Part shown: piece after piece, positions 34,200 to 43,326 of the stretch | Numbering within the stretch: position 1 is the first letter of the stretch | Layout of the letters: every line of letters starts with the position of its first letter | Assembly: GCA_025057115.1 (NCBI GenBank) | Contig: JANWWZ010000004.1 | Span: 142,910 to 206,909, forward strand | Length of the DNA: 64,000 nt | Reading direction: 5' to 3' | DNA from: Bernardetiaceae bacterium | GTDB lineage: Bacteria > Bacteroidota > Bacteroidia > Cytophagales > Thermoflexibacteraceae | Notes under the pieces: generated by a model | Databases searched by the model: none | Told to the model about the DNA's origin: nothing | The model's input: only the letters and a program-made list of their open reading frames with translations | Program-made: the position numbers and the translations under genes

Positions 34200-34748
34200 T
34201 TACGTTCTTGGCAGCCACTTGATTTCTTCAGCGCCTACTTCTTGAGCCATTTTTCGAGCAAGGACAAATAAATAATCCGAAAGGCGGTTTAAGTAGGGGA
34301 TGATGAGAGGGTGTATTTCTATTTTTTCAGCAAAAGCAATTACGTTTCGCTCGGCGCGTCGGCAAACAGTGCGGGCAATATGGCAAAATGAAACGGAAGG
34401 ATGTCCACCAGGCAGGACAAAGTGGCGCAAAGGTGGCAAGGCAGCTTCCATCTGGTCGATGGCTTGTTCTAGAGCTTGAATATCTTCTTCTTTCAAATCG
34501 GGGAGGACTTTTTTTTGTTGTTCGGGCTCAGCGGCAAGGTGGGCACCAATAGTAAAAAGTCTATCTTGTATTTGTTTGAGCAAACTGCGAGAGGATTCCT
34601 CTGTGTTTAGGTCGCGCACCAGCCCTATGTGGCTGTTGAGCTCATCTATGGTGCCATAGGCTTCGATGCGTAGGTCTGCTTTCGAAATGCGCGTGCCTCC
34701 TATTAGGGAAGTGTAACCTTTGTCGCCCGTTTTGGTATAGATTTTCAT
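34200..34748 (-). CDS. pduO: PduO-type cob(I)alamin adenosyltransferase
   Basis: A 182-residue corrinoid adenosyltransferase making adenosylcobalamin from cob(I)alamin and ATP. The ATP-binding N-terminus [17 protein letters not shown] (2-18), the dimer/active-site segment [17 protein letters not shown] and late [14 protein letters not shown] are canonical for the PduO class. Adenosylcobalamin would serve enzymes such as methylmalonyl-CoA mutase; none is in view. It overlaps the LolD-type ATPase gene by 4 bp (stop into start), an odd but common kind of Bacteroidota operon pairing. Confidence 0.92.
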   Translation of the reverse strand: MKIYTKTGDKGYTSLIGGTRISKADLRIEAYGTIDELNSHIGLVRDLNTEESSRSLLKQIQDRLFTIGAHLAAEPEQQKKVLPDLKEEDIQALEQAIDQMEAALPPLRHFVLPGGHPSVSFCHIARTVCRRAERNVIAFAEKIEIHPLIIPYLNRLSDYLFVLARKMAQEVGAEEIKWLPRT

Positions 34749-35485
34749 TTTTCTTTTGCGGCTAAGGAGAGCTTCATTTCGGTGGGGTTGGTAATGTGAG
34801 GATTGGGTTGGTCGGATTCTATAAGTCCATCGCGCAGGCGTACAATTCGGTGCGCGTACCGAGCAATGTCATCCTCGTGAGTAACTACAATGATGGTGTT
34901 GCCTTTTTTGTGCAACTGGTCGAAAAGTTCCATGATTTCGTAAGAAGTACGCGTATCTAGATTGCCTGTAGGTTCATCAGCCAAGATGATGCTAGGATGG
35001 TTCACTAAAGCGCGGGCAATAGCTACTCGCTGCCGCTGACCTCCAGAGAGCTCATTAGGCTTGTGTTTAGCGCGGTCGGCAAGCCCTACGCTAACAAGGG
35101 CTTGCATGGCTCTTTCCATGCGTTCAGCTCTGCTATAGCCTGCATAGACCAAGGGCAAGGCTACGTTTTCTAGAGCCGTGGAGCGAGGCAATAGGTTAAA
35201 AGTTTGAAATACAAAGCCTATTTCGCGGTTGCGCACATCGGCAAGCTCATCTTCTGTCATATTGCTCACATCCTTGCCCGATAAAATGTAAGTGCCCCCA
35301 CTGGGGGTATCTAAACAACCAATAATATTCATTAGAGTCGATTTGCCCGAGCCAGAAGGTCCCATAAAGGCTACGTACTCCCCTCGATGAATGGTAATAG
35401 TAATAGACCTAAGAGCATGGATAATTTCGCTGCCCATTTTGTAGCGCTTGGAAATGTTATAGGTTCTAATGACTTCTTGCGCCAT
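34745..35485 (-). CDS. ABC transporter ATP-binding protein (LolD/MacB-type)
   Basis: A 246-residue ABC ATPase of the LolD/MacB/FtsE group. Walker A is [10 protein letters not shown], the signature [15 protein letters not shown], Walker [13 protein letters not shown], and the H-loop IIVVTHEDD. The DEPTGNLD and the [14 protein letters not shown] spacing are typical of lipoprotein-release or macrolide/peptide exporters that pair with FtsX-fold permeases. No permease gene is adjacent, so the partner lies elsewhere. ATG at 35485 is preferred; an upstream extension from 35623 is out of family and overlaps the divergent ATP-grasp gene. Confidence 0.9.
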   Translation of the reverse strand: MAQEVIRTYNISKRYKMGSEIIHALRSITITIHRGEYVAFMGPSGSGKSTLMNIIGCLDTPSGGTYILSGKDVSNMTEDELADVRNREIGFVFQTFNLLPRSTALENVALPLVYAGYSRAERMERAMQALVSVGLADRAKHKPNELSGGQRQRVAIARALVNHPSIILADEPTGNLDTRTSYEIMELFDQLHKKGNTIIVVTHEDDIARYAHRIVRLRDGLIESDQPNPHITNPTEMKLSLAAKEK

Positions 35486-35529
35486 GCGTAATTTTTTTAA
35501 ATATCTTAGCTGCAAATTACAACAATTCG

Positions 35530-37443
35530 ATGAGAGTCGGTATCTTTTTCGGGGGTCCTTCGCGAGAGCGAGAAATTTCCTTTGCAGGTGGCAAAACAGT
35601 GTATTACCACTTAGACCGCACATTGTTTGAACCCGTTCCCGTATTTGTGGATAGCTTGGGCAATTTTATTATTACTGACAAAGATGTATTTGACTACCAG
35701 CGCATTTGGGATTTTTACCCGACTGAATCTTTTATCAAAAAGTGCGGCAAAAGTACTTTGTTTAAGATATACGCTGAATCATTGGGCAAACTCTCTGCCG
35801 AGCAACTTATCGAACTGACTAACACCATCGGGCAACCTGTCCTGCCCCACGATTTTAAAAAATACTTTGACTTTGCTTTTTTAGCCTTACACGGATTAGG
35901 AGGCGAAGATGGAAGTTTACAAGGCTTGCTAGAGTGGTATGGTATTCCCTATTCTGCTCCGGGCATTTTTGGTTCAGCAGTAGGCATAGACAAAACGCTG
36001 CAAAACGAACTCATTCAGCGGATTACAGGTGTTGAAAAACATCAAATGACCATTCGCAAAGCTACGTGGGACACAGAAGCTAGAGAAGAACTCTTTGAGC
36101 GCGTCAAATCCTTTTTAGGACTCCCCTTTGTAGTGAAAGCACCTCATGGAGGTTCTTCCATTGGAATGGCTGTGGTCAGGGAAGATGACCTTGCAAAGTT
36201 TATTCGCAGCGTAGAACAGTGCTTTTTTCGCCTGACTGTTACTAAATCTCAATGGGCTGCAATGAATAGGCAAGCTAAAATCGATTTTGTTCAAAAAATT
36301 GCCTATGTAGAGGAAAGTATTGGCTATCCGGTAGTCTTTGAAGCCGATTCTTTAGTAGATAAAGGGGAAATCGTCTACTTCCATCCGCAGGATTTGCTGG
36401 ATAAACTAGAAGACTACTTTTCTTACTCCGACACTAATGCCATTCTCACTTCCGTTCATAGCGAATCTTCGGTGTTAATTGAGGCTTTCATAGAAGGCAA
36501 AGAATTTTCCTGCGGAGTGATTCAAGACCAGGAAGATCGCCCTATTGCCTTGCCTCCTACAGGAATAGAGTATTGCGCACCAACTTTTGACTTTCAGGCA
36601 AAGTACCAAAGTCCTACAACGCGCAAGAAAGTGCCTGTAGAGGTTCCACTGGATCAATTGCGCGAAATTCATCGGCAAGTGAAAGCTGTTTCAGAAGCAT
36701 TGCGATTTGGCGTGTGTGTCCGCATTGATGGCTTTGCTCGCCCCGATGGCAGTGTTGCCCTGCACGACCCGAACACTATTCCTGGCATGTCTCCCACTTC
36801 TTTGATTTTCAAACAGATGGCAGAAATTGGGCTCAATACTACCCAGTCCCTTACCTACCTGATTCGCGCTTCTTTGCAAGATCGCTGCAAAACGGGCAAA
36901 AACACATGGCAGGCAGAAAAAATGCTCGCCAGGCTAGATTGGCAAATAGACAAGGCTACCGCACAACTGGCAGAAAAACCACGCGTAGCTATTCTCTTCG
37001 GTGGATTTTTGGACAGCAACAGCGATTATTCTTTTTCTATAGCCCAGCGCTTGTATGCTCAAATCACTTCAGAAGGCAAATATTATCCTATACTCGTGCT
37101 GCTTTCTGGTAGTCCAGAAAAACACGTGCTGCACCAGATTCCTATTAACCTTTTTTTCAGGGAAAACATATCCGTCATCAAGCAAAACCTGTATGCTGAA
37201 AAACATCCTTTTATTGTAGAATGCATTAACCAAGCGGAAGCTATTATTGCCAAGTATGCTGGTTATTTTGACCAACAAGTACGTCAACTGTCCTATGAAG
37301 ACCTTGCCCGTTCGGTAGTACGGGTGTATATAGCCACTTATGACTTGCCTGCAGGAACGGAGTACTCCCCACAAACTTATTTGCAAGCCTTAGAGCTGGA
37401 GTACATCGACGTGCAGCCTGAAAATTTTGGTATTTTTCTTTGA
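35530..37443 (+). CDS. D-Ala-D-Ala-ligase-like ATP-grasp protein with extra C-terminal lobe
   Basis: A 637-residue ATP-grasp protein. The first about 450 residues follow D-Ala-D-Ala ligase: [16 protein letters not shown] at the start, [15 protein letters not shown] (ATP lid), [28 protein letters not shown] and [12 protein letters not shown]. The metal-ligand motif ExNxxPG reads DPNTIPG, with Asp for the usual Glu. There is an unusual insertion of about 100 residues between the lid and the catalytic half. From residue 487 a second ligase-type N-terminal lobe begins ([19 protein letters not shown]), with no second ATP-grasp core. It may ligate other amino acids. A canonical ddl presumably exists elsewhere. 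It starts 44 bp from the divergent LolD gene. Confidence 0.75.
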   Translation: MRVGIFFGGPSREREISFAGGKTVYYHLDRTLFEPVPVFVDSLGNFIITDKDVFDYQRIWDFYPTESFIKKCGKSTLFKIYAESLGKLSAEQLIELTNTIGQPVLPHDFKKYFDFAFLALHGLGGEDGSLQGLLEWYGIPYSAPGIFGSAVGIDKTLQNELIQRITGVEKHQMTIRKATWDTEAREELFERVKSFLGLPFVVKAPHGGSSIGMAVVREDDLAKFIRSVEQCFFRLTVTKSQWAAMNRQAKIDFVQKIAYVEESIGYPVVFEADSLVDKGEIVYFHPQDLLDKLEDYFSYSDTNAILTSVHSESSVLIEAFIEGKEFSCGVIQDQEDRPIALPPTGIEYCAPTFDFQAKYQSPTTRKKVPVEVPLDQLREIHRQVKAVSEALRFGVCVRIDGFARPDGSVALHDPNTIPGMSPTSLIFKQMAEIGLNTTQSLTYLIRASLQDRCKTGKNTWQAEKMLARLDWQIDKATAQLAEKPRVAILFGGFLDSNSDYSFSIAQRLYAQITSEGKYYPILVLLSGSPEKHVLHQIPINLFFRENISVIKQNLYAEKHPFIVECINQAEAIIAKYAGYFDQQVRQLSYEDLARSVVRVYIATYDLPAGTEYSPQTYLQALELEYIDVQPENFGIFL

Positions 37444-37512
37444 TTATTTTGCAACATATTAAGGCTCTCTGCGTTATAGAAGGAAAAACCTAAACCTATA
37501 AATCCTAGAGCC

Positions 37513-39651
37513 ATGAAGAGAAATAGCAAAGAACATATATTCATTATTTTGCTAATAGCCTGCATCCTTATTCAATTCATTCATGCTTTTGCAAATGCGC
37601 AACCGCCTTCCAAAAGAGGAAAAACTAACATAAAGCCTTATAAAGAAGAGTTAAAGCGCGCCAGAAAAGGCGACGTAGCTGCCATGCTCACCCTAGCAGC
37701 TGTTTATAGAGGGCAGATGCTCGATAGCGATCAGCAAAAAGATTACAAAAACGCTCTCAAATGGTATCAAAAAGCCCTTGCCAGCAATCCTACTCCTGAA
37801 CAATTGTTCGAAATTAAGTTAAACTTGTTTAGGCTTTACTTTACAGGAGGCTATGGCATTGAGCAAGATTTAACAGATGCCAAAACCTATCTTGCAGAAG
37901 CCACTGCTCTTAACCCCCTTCCTCTAATTAGCGAATATCAGCCTAATTTACATCTTGCGGAATTTTTCAACCTTTACCATCGAGCCCAAGCAGGAGATAA
38001 GTCGGCTGCTGTTCTAGCTGCTATGATGGCTTTCCGCTACCATATCGATTATCGCACTGCTATCCATTTACTCCAGCTTGCTGCTGATGATCCCGATGCA
38101 GCTTATTTAAAGGAACGCTACGAAGCCGAAATGCTCAGATACAGGCAAAACGGCCATATGTACTTAGAGCGAAGTGCATTGTTACCCCTCTTACGCCGAT
38201 ATGCTCAGCAAGGCAGTATGCTTGCCAAAACTGAGTTTGCATACGAAGTGCTTCAACCTTCTCAGTACGTAGGTCCGCGTTTGAAATCAGAAGAAGTGAA
38301 TGCATTCATGAGCGATATGAAGCAGTGGAAGGCTTCTTACGCAGTTGAAATGCAGCTCAAAGCCCTCTGCTTGCTGACTTACTACCAAACAGGCAATGAG
38401 AGAATCTTTACTTTGCAAAAAATAGCTGCAATCAATGCTGGTTTGCCAAGCGAGGAGCTCAAATTCGCCCAGCCTTTTATAAAAGAACTCCGCCAGTTTG
38501 AGCAAAAAGCTAGCACCGTGGAAGGCTTAGCTGAACTTCAGCAAACTCATCAGCTCACTGGGTTTAATATCGACTTGCAAGCATGGAATCATCACTTCAA
38601 TGGTGAAGTAAAACAACTTTTATCCCAAAAAGCCGAATTAGAAAAGCCTATCGTTGCCCAGCTAGTAGGTAATGCTAATGTGGAAAACTACCGAGTGCAA
38701 TTGCAGAGAAAAGCTATAGAGACGCTTGAACAAGCCACTAGCCCTCGTCGCTTGATTGCCTTTTATGATGAAATTAAGAAAAATACATGGTTACAAAGTA
38801 TTCGCCCCTCGCTGCTATCGCAAGCGGAAGCGCAACTTTCTCAACTTGGCGTTGACCAAACCAATATGCTATTTTTCTATGCCCAGAGTACTATAGAGGA
38901 AACTAAGTTCACCAGCCTTGCAGAAGGGCAGCAAGTAGTAAGTCGTTTGCTGGCGCAGTTGCCTCAGCCTCAGCCTGTTCCGTCTCATCTTTCCAAAGTG
39001 GAACGCCTTGCGCGGGAGCAGCAAAACCGCAAAATTGCCACCGAACAAGCGCGCCTTATTAGCTTTGCCAAAGTAAAAATTATTCGCGACCTACTGGGTG
39101 AAGCACCTACCGTAGAGCAAATAGAACGCGCCAAGTTCACTATTTTCTATGATCCCTGGTTGCAACCTGAAGGGGAGCAGATGTTCTTCTACTACACTTC
39201 TAATAGCCCTAACTGGTTTTCTGGAGAGGTTAAGCGCGGCAATCTGTTTTACTACTACAAAGTAACTCGCATTGGCACGAGCGACCGCTTTAGGCTTGAA
39301 ATTCAAGTAGTGGCTAATAATAAATCTAACTTAGTCTTTAACAGCATAATTAAAACCACTCACTCAGCAGATGGCACTATTGAGGTGGATATCATGGGCT
39401 CGCGCATGACGGGTTATGCGTGGGATATTAGCGAGAACGATTACTTGACTTGCATTTTCCGACCTAATCAACCTACGTTAGATCTGCAGCCCTTTGGTTA
39501 TGTAGCTCGTTGTGTGGATCGCAACCATGGCTATACACCAGATTTTCCGCGCCAGAAAGTGGACCCGAATGATTTTTCAGAGCGCAACGCCATCAGGTCA
39601 GCTGTGAGAGCGTTTATTTTAGAATACCACAACGCCCTTAGACCTATCTGA
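37513..39651 (+). CDS. Large secreted protein with Sel1-like repeats, unknown
   Basis: A 712-residue exported protein. A signal peptide (EHIFIILLIACILIQFIHAF, then ANAQPP) is followed by a helical region of Sel1/TPR-like repeats (KRARKGDVAAMLTLAAVYRG, LNLFRLYFTGGYGIEQDL; to about residue 230). The middle is long and helical, and the last about 130 residues are a beta-rich domain (FFYYTSNSPNWFSGEVKRG ... WDISENDYLTCIFRPNQPT). This combination suggests a periplasmic or surface scaffold; no catalytic motif stands out. It starts 69 bp after the ATP-grasp gene, with inverted GGCTCT/AGAGCC arms around the start region, and ends at two tandem terminators. Confidence 0.6.
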   Translation: MKRNSKEHIFIILLIACILIQFIHAFANAQPPSKRGKTNIKPYKEELKRARKGDVAAMLTLAAVYRGQMLDSDQQKDYKNALKWYQKALASNPTPEQLFEIKLNLFRLYFTGGYGIEQDLTDAKTYLAEATALNPLPLISEYQPNLHLAEFFNLYHRAQAGDKSAAVLAAMMAFRYHIDYRTAIHLLQLAADDPDAAYLKERYEAEMLRYRQNGHMYLERSALLPLLRRYAQQGSMLAKTEFAYEVLQPSQYVGPRLKSEEVNAFMSDMKQWKASYAVEMQLKALCLLTYYQTGNERIFTLQKIAAINAGLPSEELKFAQPFIKELRQFEQKASTVEGLAELQQTHQLTGFNIDLQAWNHHFNGEVKQLLSQKAELEKPIVAQLVGNANVENYRVQLQRKAIETLEQATSPRRLIAFYDEIKKNTWLQSIRPSLLSQAEAQLSQLGVDQTNMLFFYAQSTIEETKFTSLAEGQQVVSRLLAQLPQPQPVPSHLSKVERLAREQQNRKIATEQARLISFAKVKIIRDLLGEAPTVEQIERAKFTIFYDPWLQPEGEQMFFYYTSNSPNWFSGEVKRGNLFYYYKVTRIGTSDRFRLEIQVVANNKSNLVFNSIIKTTHSADGTIEVDIMGSRMTGYAWDISENDYLTCIFRPNQPTLDLQPFGYVARCVDRNHGYTPDFPRQKVDPNDFSERNAIRSAVRAFILEYHNALRPI

Positions 39652-39665
39652 GTTGGTAAACATTA

Positions 39666-39700
39666 AGCCCGATTGGTGTTGCAATCAATCGGGCTTTTTT
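39666..39700 (+). terminator. Rho-independent terminator, first of a tandem pair
   Basis: AGCCCGATTG and CAATCGGGCT form a perfect 10-bp stem around a 10-nt loop, followed by TTTTTT, 15 bp beyond the stop codon at 39651. Confidence 0.85.
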
Positions 39701-39723
39701 ATTGGCATGGAAAGAAATCGGAC

Positions 39724-39761
39724 ACTATCTAGCTTTAGTTTGATGAGGTAGATAGTTTTTT
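39724..39761 (+). terminator. Second terminator-like hairpin of the tandem pair
   Basis: ACTATCTA pairs with TAGATAGT (8 bp) around a 17-nt loop, followed by a run of T residues. It is only 24 bp after the first terminator and would stop read-through toward the lipoprotein gene at 39904. Confidence 0.6.
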
Positions 39762-39847
39762 CCCTCGCTGCGTTTGATTGATGGCAGCTACTTGCAGATG
39801 CTAACTTTAAGCCATTTGCCTTACAACATCGTACAAAAAAAGATTAG

Positions 39848-39878
39848 TTTGGCATTAAACTATCCTCGTTTTACTTTG
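39848..39878 (+). promoter_or_regulatory. Candidate Bacteroidota promoter for the lipoprotein gene
   Basis: TTTG (39848-39851) and TACTTTG (39872-39878) are separated by 20 nt, matching the primary sigma-factor spacing with one missing T in the -7 element. The ATG follows 25 nt later. Confidence 0.42.
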
Positions 39879-39903
39879 TCCTACTTTAAAACCCAAAAGA
39901 ACT

Positions 39904-40731
39904 ATGCAAGCAACACAATGGTATGCAGTATGTTTAGTAGCTGGCCTGTTAGGGCTGATGGCTTGTAACAAAAACCAAGAAGCCGCAATAGAACCCGATG
40001 CAGAAGCAGTATCAATGCAAAATAGCGAGTCAGAAGATGTTGTGCAGGATGCCATTGATGCGGCAGAAGATGCCTTCGACGGAGTAGATGACGGTCTGCG
40101 CAATGGACGCACTGAAGAGCCAGAGCGTTGCGCTACTATCCGCATCAACGAAAATGCACGTACTATTGTAGTGGAGTACGGAAATGGCTGCAATATTGGA
40201 GGTAACCGCACTCGCAAAGGAAAAATAACAATTACCTATCGCGGAGTGCGCAACTTTTTGGCAGAGCGCACTGTAGTGCTGGATAACTACAGCAATGGCA
40301 TACACACCATTAGCGGCACCATTACCATTACTGAGCGCGTTATGTCGGGGAATGTGCTTAGCTACAACGTAGTAGGTAGCAATCTTGTCATTACGCGCCC
40401 TAACGGCAAGCAAATTCGGATTAGTGAATGTCGCCGCACTGTACGGTATGATTTCGGCACTCGTTTGCTAGACGTTGCCGATGATCAAGTACAAATTAAC
40501 GGCTCTACGGTAGGCACTACCGATGAAGGACGCAACTTTAGGGCTACCATCGTTTCTCCTGTGATAATGAAAGGTTCATGCCTGCGAGCTGCTACCTTTT
40601 ATCCTGTAAGTGGTCGCTATGAAATTCGCACTGGCGATTGGACCATTTTTGCCGACTGGGGAGAGGGTGAATGCGACAAAAAAATTAGCATCACTGTAAA
40701 CAATCGCACTGTAACGCGTACCTTGCCGTAG
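39904..40731 (+). CDS. Lipoprotein with beta-rich domain, unknown
   Basis: A 275-residue lipoprotein (LVAGLLGLMAC, Cys21). After an acidic linker (SESEDVVQDAIDAAEDAFDG) comes a long beta-rich region built of Thr/Asn/Gly-rich strands (TIRINENARTIVVEYGNGC, GIHTISGTITITERVMSG, RNFRATIVSPVIMKGSC) with six cysteines, several pairable as disulfides. No known catalytic motif appears; a surface-exposed or adhesive beta structure is likely. Many Bacteroidota genomes have such single-gene lipoproteins, usually annotated hypothetical. It has its own promoter candidate and converges with smpB 5 bp apart. Confidence 0.62.
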   Translation: MQATQWYAVCLVAGLLGLMACNKNQEAAIEPDAEAVSMQNSESEDVVQDAIDAAEDAFDGVDDGLRNGRTEEPERCATIRINENARTIVVEYGNGCNIGGNRTRKGKITITYRGVRNFLAERTVVLDNYSNGIHTISGTITITERVMSGNVLSYNVVGSNLVITRPNGKQIRISECRRTVRYDFGTRLLDVADDQVQINGSTVGTTDEGRNFRATIVSPVIMKGSCLRAATFYPVSGRYEIRTGDWTIFADWGEGECDKKISITVNNRTVTRTLP

Positions 40732-40736
40732 TAGAG

Positions 40737-41195
40737 CTATTCTTCTGCGCGTTGTAAATCTCGCTCTTTAATTACTTGGCGCTTGTCATAGAGCTTCTTG
40801 CCTTTGGCAAGCGCAATTTCTATTTTCAAATATCCTCTTTCGTTAATAAAAATGCGCGTAGGAACGATAGTCAGTCCTACGTCTTTCACACTAGTGCGGA
40901 GCTTGCGAAGTTCGCGCTTGGTGAGCAATAGCTTTCTATCAGCGCGGGGATCGTGGTTGTGAATGTTACCCTGCTCGTACTGAGCAATGTGAAGGTTGCG
41001 AATAATGAGCTCGCCTTTTTCATTGAAAAGACAATAAGCATCTTCCATGTTAAATTTTCCCATCCGCATGGATTTTATTTCCGTGCCGCGCAGCACAACG
41101 CCAGCGATGTATTTGTCTAAGAAAAAGTAGTCGTAAGCGGCGCGCCGATTGTAAACATTTAAGTTTTTAATGTACTTGTCTTTTTGCTTTGCCAT
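40737..41195 (-). CDS. smpB: SsrA-binding protein
   Basis: SmpB binds tmRNA and delivers it to stalled ribosomes for trans-translation. The 152-residue protein has the OB-fold core IAGVVLRGTEIKSMRMGK, the conserved HIAQYEQGNIHNHDPRADRKLLL and the C-terminal basic tail (LAKGKKLYDKRQVIKERDLQ) that inserts in the mRNA channel. It is the last gene of the arginine operon, 41 bp after comB. ATG at 41195 is chosen over a start at 41240 because the family N-terminus (KQKDKYIKNLNVYNRRA) begins there. No tmRNA gene (ssrA) was found in this window. Confidence 0.95.
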   Translation of the reverse strand: MAKQKDKYIKNLNVYNRRAAYDYFFLDKYIAGVVLRGTEIKSMRMGKFNMEDAYCLFNEKGELIIRNLHIAQYEQGNIHNHDPRADRKLLLTKRELRKLRTSVKDVGLTIVPTRIFINERGYLKIEIALAKGKKLYDKRQVIKERDLQRAEE

Positions 41196-41236
41196 TATTG
41201 AAAAAAAATTACAGTTTGCTGTTGATTGATTTGCCA

Positions 41237-41947
41237 TCAAGCCAATATAATTTCGCCATTAGCCAGTATTGGCACTACGTGAAAGCGATCTATTTCAAGG
41301 CAGAAGTGCAGGTCCTGTTGGGCTCCTAAATGCGCTAGCCGTTGATAGTGAGAAGAACTCTTGAGGTGTTCGTGCAAGTCTGCCCGCATGTGGGCATAAA
41401 GAGCCTTAGCAGCTAGCACTGAATCATCTTTCCAGGTGAAAAAATTTTCTAGCTTGTGAGCCAGTGCGCCAGCCAATAGCGTGTCTTCTAGATTGACCTT
41501 CCCTCTCCAGCCAGCACAAATTACAACGGCAGACCGAGAGCGCTGCAGTAAGTAGGTAGCTACTGCTGAAAGGTTGAGAAAGGCACCGATGACAATTTCA
41601 CTAGCCGCAAGGGAGCGTTGAATTGCCTGCGTTCCATTGGTGGTGGTGGTAACTACTTTTTTGCCTTTTAAACAGGGCTGCATGTAGCTAAAAGGCGAGT
41701 TACCTAGAGGAAACCCTTCTACTTGCTTGCCTTCGCGCTCGCCCGCTCCAATGTAGCCTGCCGCCATCAATACTCGAGCTTCTTCAAGGGAAGCAACGGG
41801 GGTAATGCTTGCAATCCCACAAGCCAGCCCTGCTACTATGCAGGAAGTAGCGCGCAGCACATCTACTACCACAGCGGTTTTGCCCTCTAAATTGTACAAA
41901 TGCAGCAACTCAGGAGAAAGGCAAATTTCTAGGGTAAGTTCATTCAT
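41237..41947 (-). CDS. ComB-family 2-phosphosulfolactate phosphatase homologue
   Basis: A 236-residue ComB-family protein. In coenzyme M makers ComB dephosphorylates 2-phosphosulfolactate. Here AVVVDVLRATSCIVAGLACG (25-44), REGKQVEGFPLGNSP, TTTTNGTQAIQRS and VICAGWRGKVNLEDTLLAGAL match the family. Bacteroidota do not make coenzyme M, so another organic phosphate is the likely substrate. It overlaps xseB by 8 bp upstream. Its place between xseB and smpB says little about its function; the operon is a mixed housekeeping set. Confidence 0.85.
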   Translation of the reverse strand: MNELTLEICLSPELLHLYNLEGKTAVVVDVLRATSCIVAGLACGIASITPVASLEEARVLMAAGYIGAGEREGKQVEGFPLGNSPFSYMQPCLKGKKVVTTTTNGTQAIQRSLAASEIVIGAFLNLSAVATYLLQRSRSAVVICAGWRGKVNLEDTLLAGALAHKLENFFTWKDDSVLAAKALYAHMRADLHEHLKSSSHYQRLAHLGAQQDLHFCLEIDRFHVVPILANGEIILA

Positions 41948-42146
41948 TTTCCTTCATCAGTTGCTCGAGTTGTTGTTCTGTAGCGCGAAGGCGTTCTTTG
42001 CAAAAGCGCAGCAAAAGATAAGCGCGCTCTACCTTAGTGGCTAGATCATCCATGCTCACTTGGTCGCTTTCTATGGCATGGTAGATTTCTTGCAATTCTT
42101 CTAGAGCTTTCTGATAAGTGAGTTTTTCAGTGCTGGTCAATTCCAT
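41940..42146 (-). CDS. xseB: Exodeoxyribonuclease VII small subunit
   Basis: A 68-residue XseB, the small subunit that binds XseA in the single-strand nuclease ExoVII. It is a coiled-coil-like helical hairpin: LTYQKALEELQEIYHAIESD, then KVERAYLLLRFCKERLRATEQQLEQL. The gene overlaps argG by 20 bp at its start and comB by 8 bp at its end, so translation is tightly coupled. xseA is not in the window. The overlap on argG is longer than usual for this family's neighbours. Confidence 0.9.
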   Translation of the reverse strand: MELTSTEKLTYQKALEELQEIYHAIESDQVSMDDLATKVERAYLLLRFCKERLRATEQQLEQLMKENE

Positions 42147-43326
42147 TGACTTGAAAATAGATTTTCATTTGGTTGCTAATAATTTTGGTAAAACCCTTGA
42201 CATCTTCGCCCGTCCATGCATTGTTCATTTCTCCATACTGCCCAAAACGAGCTGCCATTAGGTCGTGGGGCGAACGGATGCCTTGGATTTCGAAGCGATA
42301 AGGCATGAGTTTGACATATACTTCTCCACTTACATTTTGTTGAGAGTCTTCTAAAAATACCTCAATGTTGCGCATGAGGGGTTCGAGGTATTGTCCTTCG
42401 TGGAGCATCATGCCATACCAATTGCTTAGTTGCTCTTTCCAGTAGGCTTGCCATTTGGTAAGCACGTGTTTTTCTAGAGCGTGATGGGCTTTAATAATAA
42501 TCAATGCAGCGGGAGCCTCAAATCCTACGCGCCCTTTGATGCCGATGATAGTGTCCCCTACGTGAATATCGCGCCCAATAGCATAGCGGCTTCCTAGCTG
42601 GTTCAGGGCTTTAATCACTCCTACGCTACCTCCATGCGACTCTCCATTAATTGCCACGGGCTCGCCTTTTGAGAAAGCAAGCGCAATAGTTTGAGGTTCT
42701 TTAGCTTCTAATTGGCTTGGAAAAGCTTCCTCTGGCAAGGGTAAATGGGAAGTAAGGGTTTCTTTGCCTCCTACGCTAGTGCCCCATATGCCTTGGTTGA
42801 TCGAATAGCGCGCTTTTTCCCAATTGCCTTCTATGCCGTGTTGCTGTAAGTACTCAATTTCTGCTTGCCGAGAGAGCCTCAGGTCGCGTATAGGGGTAAG
42901 GATTTCCCTATCAGGAGCGGCAATTTGAAAAACTAGGTCGAAGCGCACTTGGTCATTGCCAGCTCCCGTGCTGCCATGAGCTAAGTATTTAGCTCCAATT
43001 TTTTTGGCGTAGTTTACCACTGCCAATGCCTGAAAAACTCTCTCGGCACTTACCGAAAGGGGGTAGGTTTGGTTGCGCAGTACATTGCCAAAAATCATGT
43101 AGCGGATGCATTTTCGGTAGAAATTTTCTACTTCGTTCAGGCATACAAAGCTAGCCACGCCTAAAGAGCGGGCGCGGGCTTCTATCTGCTCAACTTCTTC
43201 GACCTTGAACCCGCCCGTATCCACTAAAGCAGCGTGCACCTCAAGCCCTCTTTCTGCGGCAAGATATTTAGCGCAAAAAGAAGTATCTAAGCCCCCACTA
43301 AAAGCTAGCACTACCTTTTCTTTCAT
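42127..43326 (-). CDS. argG: Argininosuccinate synthase
   Basis: ArgG joins citrulline and aspartate with ATP, the penultimate step of arginine synthesis. The 399-residue protein has the PP-loop KVVLAFSGGLDTSFCAKYL (4-22), AHGSTGAGNDQVRFDLVF, and GIWGTSVGGKE-type segments. Length is normal (about 400). It overlaps the GNAT gene by 4 bp and xseB by 20 bp, forming one unit with a promoter upstream of the GNAT gene. The remaining arginine genes (argC, argD, argH) are not visible here. Confidence 0.96.
   Translation of the reverse strand: MKEKVVLAFSGGLDTSFCAKYLAAERGLEVHAALVDTGGFKVEEVEQIEARARSLGVASFVCLNEVENFYRKCIRYMIFGNVLRNQTYPLSVSAERVFQALAVVNYAKKIGAKYLAHGSTGAGNDQVRFDLVFQIAAPDREILTPIRDLRLSRQAEIEYLQQHGIEGNWEKARYSINQGIWGTSVGGKETLTSHLPLPEEAFPSQLEAKEPQTIALAFSKGEPVAINGESHGGSVGVIKALNQLGSRYAIGRDIHVGDTIIGIKGRVGFEAPAALIIIKAHHALEKHVLTKWQAYWKEQLSNWYGMMLHEGQYLEPLMRNIEVFLEDSQQNVSGEVYVKLMPYRFEIQGIRSPHDLMAARFGQYGEMNNAWTGEDVKGFTKIISNQMKIYFQVNGIDQH

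Noticed and set aside
39855..40413. Two long open frames antisense to the lipoprotein gene at 39904
   Set aside because: Both are Ser/Arg-rich mirror frames of the real lipoprotein gene, which has a signal peptide, lipobox and promoter candidate.
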